From NCBI RefSeq assembly GCF_001426585.1, contig NZ_LMEI01000010.1:186001-250000 (forward strand): a stretch of DNA of 64,000 bases, read 5' to 3'. The notes below the pieces were generated by a model. The model saw only the letters and a list, made by a program, of their open reading frames with translations. It had not been told where the DNA came from and searched no databases. This document shows positions 15,705-22,752 of the stretch, piece after piece; the first letter of the stretch is position 1, and every line of letters begins with the position of its first letter. A program made the translations under genes and the position numbers. This DNA comes from Streptomyces sp. Root431 (lineage in GTDB: Bacteria > Actinomycetota > Actinomycetes > Streptomycetales > Streptomycetaceae).

Positions 15705-18025
15705 CCGCGACCGACCCCGCGACCACCTCCGGGCAGCCGCTGCCGCTCGATCCCTCCCTCGCACCGCCCGGCACCCGTGCCTTCCGGGACGCCGGCGGCA
15801 TTCCCGCCGACCGCTGGCACGCCGACCAGAACGGCGAGACGCTCGTGCCCACGCACTGCTGCTTCTGCGGCGTGCAGTGCGGCATGTACCTCCGGGTCGA
15901 CCGCGGCGGCAAGGTCTTCGGCGTCGAGCCCCGCAACCACGACATCAACCGCATGCGGCTCTGCCCCAAGGGCATCAACGCCTACCAGCAGGTCAACCAC
16001 CCCGACCGGCTCACCGCGCCCCTCATGCGGAGCAACCGCGACGAGGAGTTCCGCGAGGTCAGCTGGGAAGAGGCCCTCGACCACACCGTCGCCGAGATCC
16101 GCCGCATCCAGGGCGAGTACGGCAACGACGCCTTCGGGCTCCTCGGCGGCGCCAGCCTCTACTCCGAGAAGACCTATCTCGTCGGCAAGTTCGCCCGGGT
16201 CGCCCTCAAGACCCGGCACGTCGACTACAACGGCCGCCTCTGCATGGTCTCCGCCGCCGGAGCCAACAAGCTCGCCTTCGGCATCGACCGGGCCGGCAAC
16301 CCCTTCTCCGACATCCTCCTCACCGACTGCCTCCTCATCGCCGGATCCAACGTCGGCGAGTGCTTCCCCGTCATGACGCAGTATCTGTGGGGAGCCCGCG
16401 ACCGGGGCGCCAGCCTCATCGTCGTCGACCCGCGCGAGACCGCGATCGCCCGCACCGCCGACGTCCACGTCGCCCTCAAGCCCGGCACGGACTCCGCTTT
16501 CTTCAACGCCGTCCTCCACGTCGTCGTCGCCGAAGGCCTCACCGACGAGGCCTACCTCGCCGCCCACACCACCGGCTGGGCCGAGGTCAAGAAGACCGTC
16601 GCCGACTACCCGCCCTCCCGCTCCGCCACGATCTGCGGCGTGCCCGAAGAGCAGATCGTCCAGGTCGCCCGCATGTTCGCCGGCGCCGGCAAGGCCATGG
16701 CCTGGCACGCCCGCGGCGTCGAGCACCACTCCCAGGGCGTCGAGAACTGCCTCTCGATCATCAACCTCTGCGTCGCCACCGGGAACATCGGCAAGCCCGG
16801 CGCCGGCTACGGCACCATCACCGGCCAGGGCAACGGCCAGGGCGGCCGCGAGCACGGCCAGAAGTCCGACCTCCTGCCCGGCGGCCGTTCCATCACCAAC
16901 CCCGAGCACCGCCGTCAGATCTGCGAGATCTGGGGCGTCGACGAGACCGAACTCCCGCTCGCCGGCACCTCCATGATGGAGATGGTCTGGCAGATGCAGC
17001 GCCAGGAGATCCGCGGCCTCGTCGGCATCTGCAACAACCCCTTCGTCTCCCTCCCGAACTACGCCACCGTCAAGGACGGCTACGACACCCTCGAATTCCA
17101 CGCCCAATTCGACTTCTTCCTCTCCGAGACCGCGGCCAACGCCCACGTCGTCTTCCCCGTCACCGTCTGGGCCGAGGACGAAGGCGTCATGGCCAACGCC
17201 GAGGCCAGGGTCGTCAAGCACAACAAGGCCCAGGAGCCCCCCGCCGGCGTCCGCACCGACACCTGGGTCATGTGCGAACTGGCCAAACGGCTCGGCGCGG
17301 GCGACAAGTTCGCCTTCCCGGACTCCCGCTCCGTCTTCGAGGAGCTCCGCATCGCCTCCGCCGGCACGGTCAACGACTACTACGGCATCACCTACGAGCG
17401 CCTGGAGGAGACCGGCGGCATCGCCTGGCCCTGCCCGACCACCGAGCACCCCGGCACCCCCCGGCTCTTCGAGGACGGGAGGACGTACCACGCCGACGGC
17501 AGGATCCACATGCAGGTCGTCGAGTGGCACCCGCCCATGGACCCGTACAGCGAGGAGTACCCCCTCTCGCTCACCACCGGCCGGACCGTCGCCCACTTCC
17601 TCTCCGGCAACCAGACCCGCCGGCTCGGCGCCCTCGTCGAACAGACCCCCCGCCCCTGGGTCGAGGTCCACCCCTCCCACGGCTTCCGCAACGGCGACCC
17701 CGTCCGTGTCGTCACCCGCCGCGGCAGCGAGGTCTTCCCCGCCCTCGTCACCGAGGCCATCCGCCCCGACACCGTCTTCATCCCCTACCACTGGCCCGTC
17801 CCGACCGCGGCCAACGCCCTCACCATCGACGCCCTCGACCCCCGCTCCAAGATCCCGGAGTACAAGGTCTGCGCCGCCCGCATCGAGGCGGCCGAGCGCG
17901 TCGACGAGGTCCCCGCGCCGCCCACCGCCCCCGGCCGGCAGGCCTACCCGGAGACCCAGGTCTCCCGTCTCGACCCGCTGCCCCCCACCTCCCCCCAAGG
18001 CCGCGGCACCGCGGAGAGGAGCTGA
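15701..18025 (+). CDS. Molybdopterin oxidoreductase, NasA/NapA-like (probable nitrate reductase)
   Basis: The 774-residue protein starts at GTG 15701, overlapping the previous stop as GTGA. It has the [4Fe-4S] motif Cys53-x2-Cys56-x3-Cys60-x27-Cys88 followed by P-K-G. The molybdenum ligand is Cys181 in N-G-R-L-C-M-V-S-A-A, the Cys-Met form of NasA/NapA nitrate reductases. Formate dehydrogenases have Cys/Sec-His there. The G-Y-G-T-I-T-G-Q-G-N-G-Q-G-G-R-E-H-G-Q segment and the C-terminal molybdopterin dinucleotide-binding domain are complete. No Tat or Sec signal is present, so it should be cytoplasmic. Context (NarK, NirBD) favours nitrate as substrate, but formate or another oxyanion cannot be excluded. 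Confidence 0.85.
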   Translation: MTATDPATTSGQPLPLDPSLAPPGTRAFRDAGGIPADRWHADQNGETLVPTHCCFCGVQCGMYLRVDRGGKVFGVEPRNHDINRMRLCPKGINAYQQVNHPDRLTAPLMRSNRDEEFREVSWEEALDHTVAEIRRIQGEYGNDAFGLLGGASLYSEKTYLVGKFARVALKTRHVDYNGRLCMVSAAGANKLAFGIDRAGNPFSDILLTDCLLIAGSNVGECFPVMTQYLWGARDRGASLIVVDPRETAIARTADVHVALKPGTDSAFFNAVLHVVVAEGLTDEAYLAAHTTGWAEVKKTVADYPPSRSATICGVPEEQIVQVARMFAGAGKAMAWHARGVEHHSQGVENCLSIINLCVATGNIGKPGAGYGTITGQGNGQGGREHGQKSDLLPGGRSITNPEHRRQICEIWGVDETELPLAGTSMMEMVWQMQRQEIRGLVGICNNPFVSLPNYATVKDGYDTLEFHAQFDFFLSETAANAHVVFPVTVWAEDEGVMANAEARVVKHNKAQEPPAGVRTDTWVMCELAKRLGAGDKFAFPDSRSVFEELRIASAGTVNDYYGITYERLEETGGIAWPCPTTEHPGTPRLFEDGRTYHADGRIHMQVVEWHPPMDPYSEEYPLSLTTGRTVAHFLSGNQTRRLGALVEQTPRPWVEVHPSHGFRNGDPVRVVTRRGSEVFPALVTEAIRPDTVFIPYHWPVPTAANALTIDALDPRSKIPEYKVCAARIEAAERVDEVPAPPTAPGRQAYPETQVSRLDPLPPTSPQGRGTAERS

Positions 18026-18032
18026 CCCGCAC

Positions 18033-18632
18033 ATGATGGGACGCACGATCTTCATCGACCCGGGCCGCTGCATCGGCTGCCAGGCCTGCGTCTCCGCCTG
18101 CCGCGAATGCGACTCCCACCGCGGCAAGTCGATGATCCACCTCGACTACCCCGACGAAGGCCACTCCGTCGCCTCCCTCCCCACCGTCTGCATGCACTGC
18201 GAGGACCCCGTCGCCCCCTGCGCCGAGGTCTGCCCCGCCGACGCGATCCTCGTCACCGCCGACGGCGTCGTGCAGCAGGCCGACACCACCCGCTGCATCG
18301 GCTGCGCGAACTGCGTCAACGCCTGCCCCTTCGGCGTCCCCAAGATCGACCTCCAGGCGAAGCTCCAGATGAAGTGCAACCTCTGCTACGACCGCACCGC
18401 CTACGGCCTCGCCCCCATGTGCGCCACCGTCTGCCCCACCGGCGCTCTCTTCTACGGAACGCTCGAAGAGCTCCAGGCCGAACGCCCCGGCGTCCAGGTC
18501 GCCGACTCCTTCACCTTCGGCACGACCACCGTCACGACCGGCGTCGCGATGGTCGTCCCCGCCGACAAGGTCCAGTGGCCGGTCCCGGGCGGCCTGCCCG
18601 TCGTCGAGATCAACGGAAGGGCCGTTCGATGA
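18033..18632 (+). CDS. Four-cluster [4Fe-4S] ferredoxin subunit (NrfC/DmsB/FdhB type)
   Basis: The 199-residue protein has four cysteine groups. They are C-I-G-C-Q-A-C-V-S-A-C-R, C-M-H-C ... C-A-E-V-C-P, C-I-G-C-A-N-C-V-N-A-C-P and C-N-L-C ... C-A-T-V-C-P. That is the sixteen-cysteine layout of electron-transfer subunits of molybdenum enzymes. There is no signal peptide, which matches the cytoplasmic catalytic subunit. ATG at 18033 (or the adjacent ATG at 18036) follows GAGAGGAG. It should wire the membrane b-type protein to the molybdopterin enzyme. The Rieske gene starts inside its stop codon (ATGA). Confidence 0.93.
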   Translation: MMGRTIFIDPGRCIGCQACVSACRECDSHRGKSMIHLDYPDEGHSVASLPTVCMHCEDPVAPCAEVCPADAILVTADGVVQQADTTRCIGCANCVNACPFGVPKIDLQAKLQMKCNLCYDRTAYGLAPMCATVCPTGALFYGTLEELQAERPGVQVADSFTFGTTTVTTGVAMVVPADKVQWPVPGGLPVVEINGRAVR

Positions 18633-19294
18633 GCGTCACCGACCCCCAGCCGCCGGCGCCGGACCCCCGCGCCGACGCGGCGCAGGAGGCGCTCCGCGAC
18701 CGGATCGCCGCCGACTCCCTCACCACCCGCCGCGACTACCTGCGGATCGTCGCCACCGTCTCCGGCGGACTGGCCGTCGGCGGCGTCGCCGTCGCCTCCG
18801 GCATCCTGCACCGCCACGGCGACCCCGACGGGACCCCCGAACCGAAGCGGATCGCCGACGGGATCCTGCCCGGCGAGTCCCTGGCCTTCCGCTACCCCGG
18901 CGACGAGGACCGGGCCGTCGCCGTCCGCATGGAGGACGGCACCCTCGCCGGCTACTCCGCCGTCTGCACCCACCTCGCCTGCGCCGTGCTGTGGCGCAAG
19001 GAGCGGGGGAGCGAGGGCGAGCTGTACTGCCCCTGCCACGAGGGGATCTTCAGCGCCCGTACGGGAGAGGTCACCGCCGGCCCGCCGCCGCGCGGGCTGC
19101 CGAAGGTGCTGCTCGTGGAGGAGGCCGACGGCAGCGTCTGGGCCATCGGCACGGCCCGCTCGGGCGAGAGCGCCCGCGAGGGCCTCTGCCGCCAGCTCGG
19201 CGGAACCCGCCCCGAACTCGCCGAACGCCTCGGCTGCCCCGGAGTCTCCGCCCGCGCGGAGACCGCCGAGAAGGAGAGGAGCGAGCGGACATGA
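18629..19294 (+). CDS. Rieske [2Fe-2S] protein with twin-arginine N-terminus
   Basis: This 221-residue protein carries both Rieske ligand boxes, C-T-H-L-A-C and C-P-C-H-E-G, so the cluster should be formed. The N-terminus has T-R-R-D-Y-L-R-I followed by a hydrophobic stretch (about residues 35-60), a Tat-type signal that probably stays as an anchor. The cluster domain would then sit outside the membrane. A Glu/Arg/Ala-rich tail of about 50 residues follows the domain. Coupled 4-bp overlaps on both sides place it firmly in this five-gene module. How an exported Rieske protein cooperates with cytoplasmic catalytic subunits is not obvious. Confidence 0.92.
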   Translation: MSVTDPQPPAPDPRADAAQEALRDRIAADSLTTRRDYLRIVATVSGGLAVGGVAVASGILHRHGDPDGTPEPKRIADGILPGESLAFRYPGDEDRAVAVRMEDGTLAGYSAVCTHLACAVLWRKERGSEGELYCPCHEGIFSARTGEVTAGPPPRGLPKVLLVEEADGSVWAIGTARSGESAREGLCRQLGGTRPELAERLGCPGVSARAETAEKERSERT

Positions 19295-19713
19295 GCGAGA
19301 GCGAGACCCCGTTCCCGCGGGACCCGGGGGCGCCGGAGCCGTCCGGGGCGCCCGAGGCGGCGACGGCGCCGCCCGCCTACACCCCCGGCAGCGCCCAGCC
19401 GCGTCTGAACCGGCCGGTGCACGAGCGGTATCCGCAGATCCGGCCCACGAGCGGCTACGGCGACCCGCGGATCCGGCACACCGGTCCGGGGCCCGGAGCC
19501 GGCACGGAGCAGGAGCCGGAGCGCTCCTCGAAGCTGTCCGCCCGCCTCGCGCTGGCGCTCACGGTCGTCATCGGCCAGCTCTGGGGGCTGACGATCGTGG
19601 TGGACGAGTGGATGGCCGGCGACACCGGCACCGCGTGGTGGGGCGCGGGTTTCCTCGTCCTGTCGTTCCTGGTCGTCCTCGGCATCTGGCTCGTCGACCC
19701 GAAGGACCGCTGA
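19291..19713 (+). CDS. Small two-helix membrane protein of the redox module, unknown function
   Basis: I do not recognise a family. The 140-residue protein has a Pro/Ala-rich cytosolic half (1-75) with I-R-P-T-S-G-Y-G-D-P-R-I-R, then two membrane helices (about 82-105 and 113-133) joined by an acidic loop, V-D-E-W-M-A-G-D-T-G. Its ATG overlaps the Rieske stop (ATGA), so it is made with that protein. The size and topology suggest an assembly or anchor subunit. That is an inference. Confidence 0.75.
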   Translation: MSESETPFPRDPGAPEPSGAPEAATAPPAYTPGSAQPRLNRPVHERYPQIRPTSGYGDPRIRHTGPGPGAGTEQEPERSSKLSARLALALTVVIGQLWGLTIVVDEWMAGDTGTAWWGAGFLVLSFLVVLGIWLVDPKDR

Positions 19714-19771
19714 GCCGAACCCCGCTGATCGGAGGGGTACGGGGCGGGGGGAGCGGCGTACCCTGAAGGGT

Positions 19772-19993
19772 ATGAGCACCGCCCCCGCCCACGGACCGCG
19801 AGACGCGAAGCAGGCTGGCTCCCTGCCCAACCCCCAGAACACACCGAAGCCGGTACTCGTCTTCGACGATCCGCTGGACCAGCAGTCCGCGGACGACACG
19901 GACCGCGGGTGGGGCGAGCGGCCTCCGGCCGGCAGCGACAGCGCCGCCGACCTCGCGCGCTTCCTCGACGAGAAGCCGCCGCACCACCTCTGA
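19772..19993 (+). CDS. Small conserved-looking hypothetical protein
   Basis: The 73-residue protein is hydrophilic and acidic with no helix or cysteine motif. It has a V-L-V-F-D-D-P-L-D core and a C-terminal L-A-R-F-L-D-E-K-P-P segment. ATG at 19772 follows GAAGGG, and a TACCCT possible -10 hexamer lies just upstream. GC usage at third positions fits a real gene. Function unknown. Confidence 0.65.
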   Translation: MSTAPAHGPRDAKQAGSLPNPQNTPKPVLVFDDPLDQQSADDTDRGWGERPPAGSDSAADLARFLDEKPPHHL

Positions 19994-19995
19994 TT

Positions 19996-20012
19996 CCGGC
20001 GCGCTCCGCCGG
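19996..20012. terminator. Short bidirectional hairpin between convergent genes
   Basis: CCGGCG pairs with CGCCGG across a five-base loop. It fills the 19-bp gap between the stops of the small hypothetical gene and mscL, where a shared terminator is expected. The stem is only 6 bp. Confidence 0.5.
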
Positions 20013-20543
20013 TCAGGAGGTGGAGTGCGTCCCAGCGCCGCCGCCGGAGCCCGAACCGGAGCCCGTCCCCGTGCCAGTCCCCGTCCCCGTCGAGGGGCCG
20101 CGCTGCGCGACGAGGTGGTCGCGGATCTCCTTGAGCACCTCCAGCTCGCTGATCTCCATGGTCTCCGCCACGCCTTCCTTCGCCTTGTCGTGCGCCGCAC
20201 GCTTGGCGAGGATCTTGGCCATCGGCAGGACCATCAGGAAGTAGACGACGGCCGCGGTGATGATGAAGCTCAGGACCGCGCTCAGGACCAGGCCCCACTG
20301 GATCTGGATGCCCTGCATCTCGCCGTTGACCACCTTGCAGGGGTCCTTGAGGCAGGACGCGTAGCTCTCCAGGTCCTTCGTGCCGAAGGCGCCGACGACC
20401 GGGTTGATGATGCCCTTGACGACCGAGTTCACGATGTTGGTGAACGCGGCGCCGATCACGACCGCGACCGCCAGGTCGATCACGTTGCCACGCATCAAGA
20501 AGGCCTTGAAGCCTCCGAGCAAGCTTTCCTTCTTCTCGGCCAC
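20013..20543 (-). CDS. mscL: Large-conductance mechanosensitive channel MscL
   Basis: The 176-residue protein opens on membrane tension to release solutes in osmotic down-shock. TM1 is in the conserved G-N-V-I-D-L-A-V-A-V-V-I-G-A-A-F segment and TM2 in F-I-I-T-A-A-V-V-Y-F-L-M-V. GTG at 20543 was chosen because AAAGG lies nine bases upstream; an in-frame ATG at 20567 is an alternative. The extracellular loop has two cysteines (S-C-L-K-D-P-C), which could form a disulfide. The C-terminus ends in a T-G/S-G dipeptide run not found in E. coli MscL (136 aa). Confidence 0.95.
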   Translation of the reverse strand: MAEKKESLLGGFKAFLMRGNVIDLAVAVVIGAAFTNIVNSVVKGIINPVVGAFGTKDLESYASCLKDPCKVVNGEMQGIQIQWGLVLSAVLSFIITAAVVYFLMVLPMAKILAKRAAHDKAKEGVAETMEISELEVLKEIRDHLVAQRGPSTGTGTGTGTGSGSGSGGGAGTHSTS

Positions 20544-20660
20544 CGAAGTGCCTTTCGCTCTCGTCATGTGTGCTGTGTGCGGAGCCATTACGCCGTGAAC
20601 GGCGCAGAGGCGTCCAATCCGTACACACGGACCGGTGACTTGACAGTGAGTCAGTGCGAA

Positions 20661-21257
20661 TCAGCACAGTGTCACCGCCAGTTGGGACGTGACACCGGCG
20701 CCTGCCAGCGCCGCGGCGGTCGACCGTGGCACGGACAGGACGACGAGTGCCCCTCCGTCCGAACGAGTCTCGCCCGAGCGCGGAACTTCGGCCACTCGGG
20801 CGCCCGTCGCCACCACACGGGCCTCACCGGCGCCGCCCATCGGGGAGTTGGGGGCGGCGATCACGTCGACCCGGTCACCGGCGCGCAGCAGCCGTACGGT
20901 CTCGGCGTCGGCGATCCGCACCGGCGCGGACACCAGCCGGACGGCGACGGCGGCGGGCGGCCGCGCCCGAGGCGTCACGGCGACCCCGGAAGGCGATGCC
21001 CCCGCACCGGCCCCCGCGCCCCTACCCGTCCCCGCACCCGACCCTGCCACCGCCAGCGCGGCGAGCGTCACCGCGAGCAGCACGACCGGGGCGCGCCGCC
21101 CCCGCCCCAGGGCCCTCAGCGGTCGCCGCCGGGCGCCCCCGCCCCGTACCGGCTCGAAGGCCGGCACGACGCACGGCGCCGGAACGGAGGAACGGGAGAA
21201 GGGAACGGAAGAACGGGAGAGGGGAACGGAAGCGCGGGGGAAAGAGGTCGTCGTCAT
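20661..21257 (-). CDS. SAF domain protein (CpaB/FlgA-like), membrane anchored
   Basis: The 198-residue protein has a basic N-terminus, one membrane helix (A-P-V-V-L-L-A-V-T-L-A-A-L-A-V-A-G) and a Gly/Ala-rich linker. A SAF/RcpC-type domain follows with L-R-A-G-D-R-V-D-V-I-A-A. The family includes periplasmic parts of Flp pilus and flagellar P-ring assembly, but in Streptomyces these are often lone genes. ATG at 21257 has only a weak ribosome site, and a longer frame to 21299 is possible. The N-terminus has an S-V-P-x-S-R-S repeat. No pilus genes are next to it. Confidence 0.72.
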   Translation of the reverse strand: MTTTSFPRASVPLSRSSVPFSRSSVPAPCVVPAFEPVRGGGARRRPLRALGRGRRAPVVLLAVTLAALAVAGSGAGTGRGAGAGAGASPSGVAVTPRARPPAAVAVRLVSAPVRIADAETVRLLRAGDRVDVIAAPNSPMGGAGEARVVATGARVAEVPRSGETRSDGGALVVLSVPRSTAAALAGAGVTSQLAVTLC

Positions 21258-21407
21258 CGCGGGTACCGCCTGTCCTGGTCGGGAGTGGAGAAGAGCCACG
21301 CCCCACTCTCCCGGCCCCGCCGCATCCCCGCTCCGGCCTGGGGATCACCCGCCGACTGTGGACAACTCCCTCACCCCCGAGGGTGGTTTGAGCACCCTCA
21401 AGGCGCT

Positions 21408-22253
21408 CTACGGCAGCTCGATCCCCAAGTCCCACCCGTCGTGCGCCCGCACGCACAGGCAGTCCCGGTCGACCGTCGCCGGGAGCGTGCCCACCGCGTC
21501 GAACAGCACCTCCCGCAGCCGCCCCACGTTCTCGCCGAACACCCGCATCACCTCGGTGTGGGACACGCCCTCGCCGGTCTCGGCGCCCGCGTCGAGGTCC
21601 GTGACCAGCGCGAGCGAGGTGTAGCAGAGGCCCAGCTCGCGGGCGAGGACCGCCTCGGGGTGCCCGGTCATGCCGACGACCGACCAGCCGGCGGCGGCGT
21701 GCCACCGGGACTCGGCCCGGGTGGAGAAGCGGGGCCCCTCGACCACGACCATCGTGCCGCCGTCCACCGGCTCCCAGTCCCGCCCCCGGGCGGCCTTGAC
21801 CGCGACCCGCCGCCCGTCGGGGCAGTACGGGTCGGCGAAGGTCACGTGGACGACGTTCGGCACGGCCCCGTCGGCCCGCCGCTCCCCGTCGAAGTACGTC
21901 TGCGCGCGGGTCTTCGTCCGGTCGACGAGCTGGTCCGGTACGACGAGGGTGCCCGGCCCGTACTCCTCGCGGAGCCCGCCGACGGCGCAGGGCCCGAGGA
22001 CCTGCCGTACGCCCACGGAGCGCAGCGCCCAGAGGTTGGCGCGGTAGTTGATCCGGTGCGGCGGGACGGTGTGGCCGCGGCCGTGGCGGGGGAGGAACGC
22101 GACCTGCCGGCCGGCGATCGAGCCGAGGAAGAGGGAGTCGCTGGGGCTGCCGTACGGGGTGTCCACGGACACCTCCGTGACGTCCTCCAGGAAGGAGTAG
22201 AAGCCGGAGCCGCCGATCACGCCGATGTCCGCGTACGCATCATGGGTCGCCAT
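21408..22253 (-). CDS. mtnP: S-methyl-5'-thioadenosine phosphorylase
   Basis: The 281-residue protein cleaves methylthioadenosine to adenine and 5-methylthioribose-1-phosphate in methionine salvage. It has I-G-V-I-G-G-S-G-F-Y at the N-terminus (phosphate site), F-L-P-R-H-G-R-G-H with R-I-N-Y-R-A-N, and the purine-binding E-G-P-R-F-S-T-R-A-E-S block. G-M-T-G-H-P-E-A-V-L-A-R-E-L follows; MTAP enzymes have T-x-x-P-E at this place, so the class is clear. The strong hairpin at 22286-22323 sits before it. Confidence 0.93.
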   Translation of the reverse strand: MATHDAYADIGVIGGSGFYSFLEDVTEVSVDTPYGSPSDSLFLGSIAGRQVAFLPRHGRGHTVPPHRINYRANLWALRSVGVRQVLGPCAVGGLREEYGPGTLVVPDQLVDRTKTRAQTYFDGERRADGAVPNVVHVTFADPYCPDGRRVAVKAARGRDWEPVDGGTMVVVEGPRFSTRAESRWHAAAGWSVVGMTGHPEAVLARELGLCYTSLALVTDLDAGAETGEGVSHTEVMRVFGENVGRLREVLFDAVGTLPATVDRDCLCVRAHDGWDLGIELP

Positions 22254-22285
22254 GGCGGTCACCCTATGCGCGGCGCCCGGATACG

Positions 22286-22323
22286 CCGAGGGCCCCGTCG
22301 CGGACAAGCGACGGGGCCCTCGG
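22286..22323. terminator. Strong 16-bp hairpin terminator
   Basis: The left arm 22286-22301 pairs perfectly with 22308-22323 (core GAGGGCCCCGTCGC) around a GGACAA loop. It lies 14 bp past the stop of the FmdB gene on the minus strand and ends that transcript before mtnP. No T tract is present. Confidence 0.9.
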
Positions 22324-22336
22324 TGAAGAGAACGGA

Positions 22337-22684
22337 TCAGGCGGCCGAGCTGGAGCTTCCGGCGCTCGACGACGAAGAAGACGACGACGACGCGGAAGCG
22401 GTCGAGGACGACGACGCGGCCGGCTTCGAGTCCGACGTCGAGGACGACGAGGACGAAGACGACGGGGTCGAGGACTTCGACGAGGCCGGCGAGCTGCTGG
22501 ACGACGAGCCGCGGCTGTCGTTCCGGTAGAAACCGGAGCCCTTGAAGACGATGCCGACGGCCGAGAACACCTTCTTCAGGCGTCCCTGGCAGCTGGGGCA
22601 CTCGGTCAGCGCGTCATCGGTGAACTTCTGGACCGCCTCAAGGCCCTCGCCACACTCGGTGCACTGGTACTGGTAGGTCGGCAC
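22337..22684 (-). CDS. FmdB family zinc-ribbon protein with long serine tail
   Basis: The 115-residue protein starts at GTG 22684, preceded by AGGAGGAA. Residues 1-45 form a zinc ribbon, P-T-Y-Q-Y-Q-C-T-E-C-G ... C-P-S-C-Q-G, as in the FmdB regulatory family, whose exact job is unknown. The K-V-F-S-A-V-G-I-V-F-K-G-S-G-F-Y segment is the family's second conserved block. The last 55 residues are mostly serine, encoded by varied serine codons, so the tail looks selected rather than a simple triplet expansion. A CIRCE operator is immediately upstream, so heat-shock control by HrcA is likely. Confidence 0.92.
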   Translation of the reverse strand: MPTYQYQCTECGEGLEAVQKFTDDALTECPSCQGRLKKVFSAVGIVFKGSGFYRNDSRGSSSSSSPASSKSSTPSSSSSSSSTSDSKPAASSSSTASASSSSSSSSSAGSSSSAA

Positions 22685-22695
22685 GTGACTTCCTC

Positions 22696-22722
22696 CTGGC
22701 ACTCACACTCATCGAGTGCTAA
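22696..22722 (-). promoter_or_regulatory. CIRCE operator (HrcA site) in front of the FmdB gene
   Basis: On the minus strand the element reads TTAGCACTC, nine bases, then GAGTGCCAG. The CIRCE consensus is TTAGCACTC-N9-GAGTGCTAA. The first arm is perfect and the second matches in seven of nine positions, with exact N9 spacing. The element abuts the ribosome site of the GTG start at 22684. HrcA binds CIRCE and represses groES/groEL genes in Streptomyces. Confidence 0.85.
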
Positions 22723-22752
22723 CGACGATCCATCTTGACGTATTCCGCGGTA

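Noticed and set aside
15701..18025. Molybdopterin enzyme as formate dehydrogenase because PFL is adjacent
   Set aside because: The molybdenum-site sequence is Cys-Met, not Cys/Sec-His; kept only as a less likely alternative.
20591..20604. Inverted repeat CGCCGTGAACGGCG upstream of mscL as an operator
   Set aside because: A single short GC-rich palindrome in a 72% GC genome has no specific support.
21022..21705. Long open frames on both strands over mtnP and many other genes
   Set aside because: These are GC-rich shadow frames with Arg/Pro/Gly-rich translations and no family signal.
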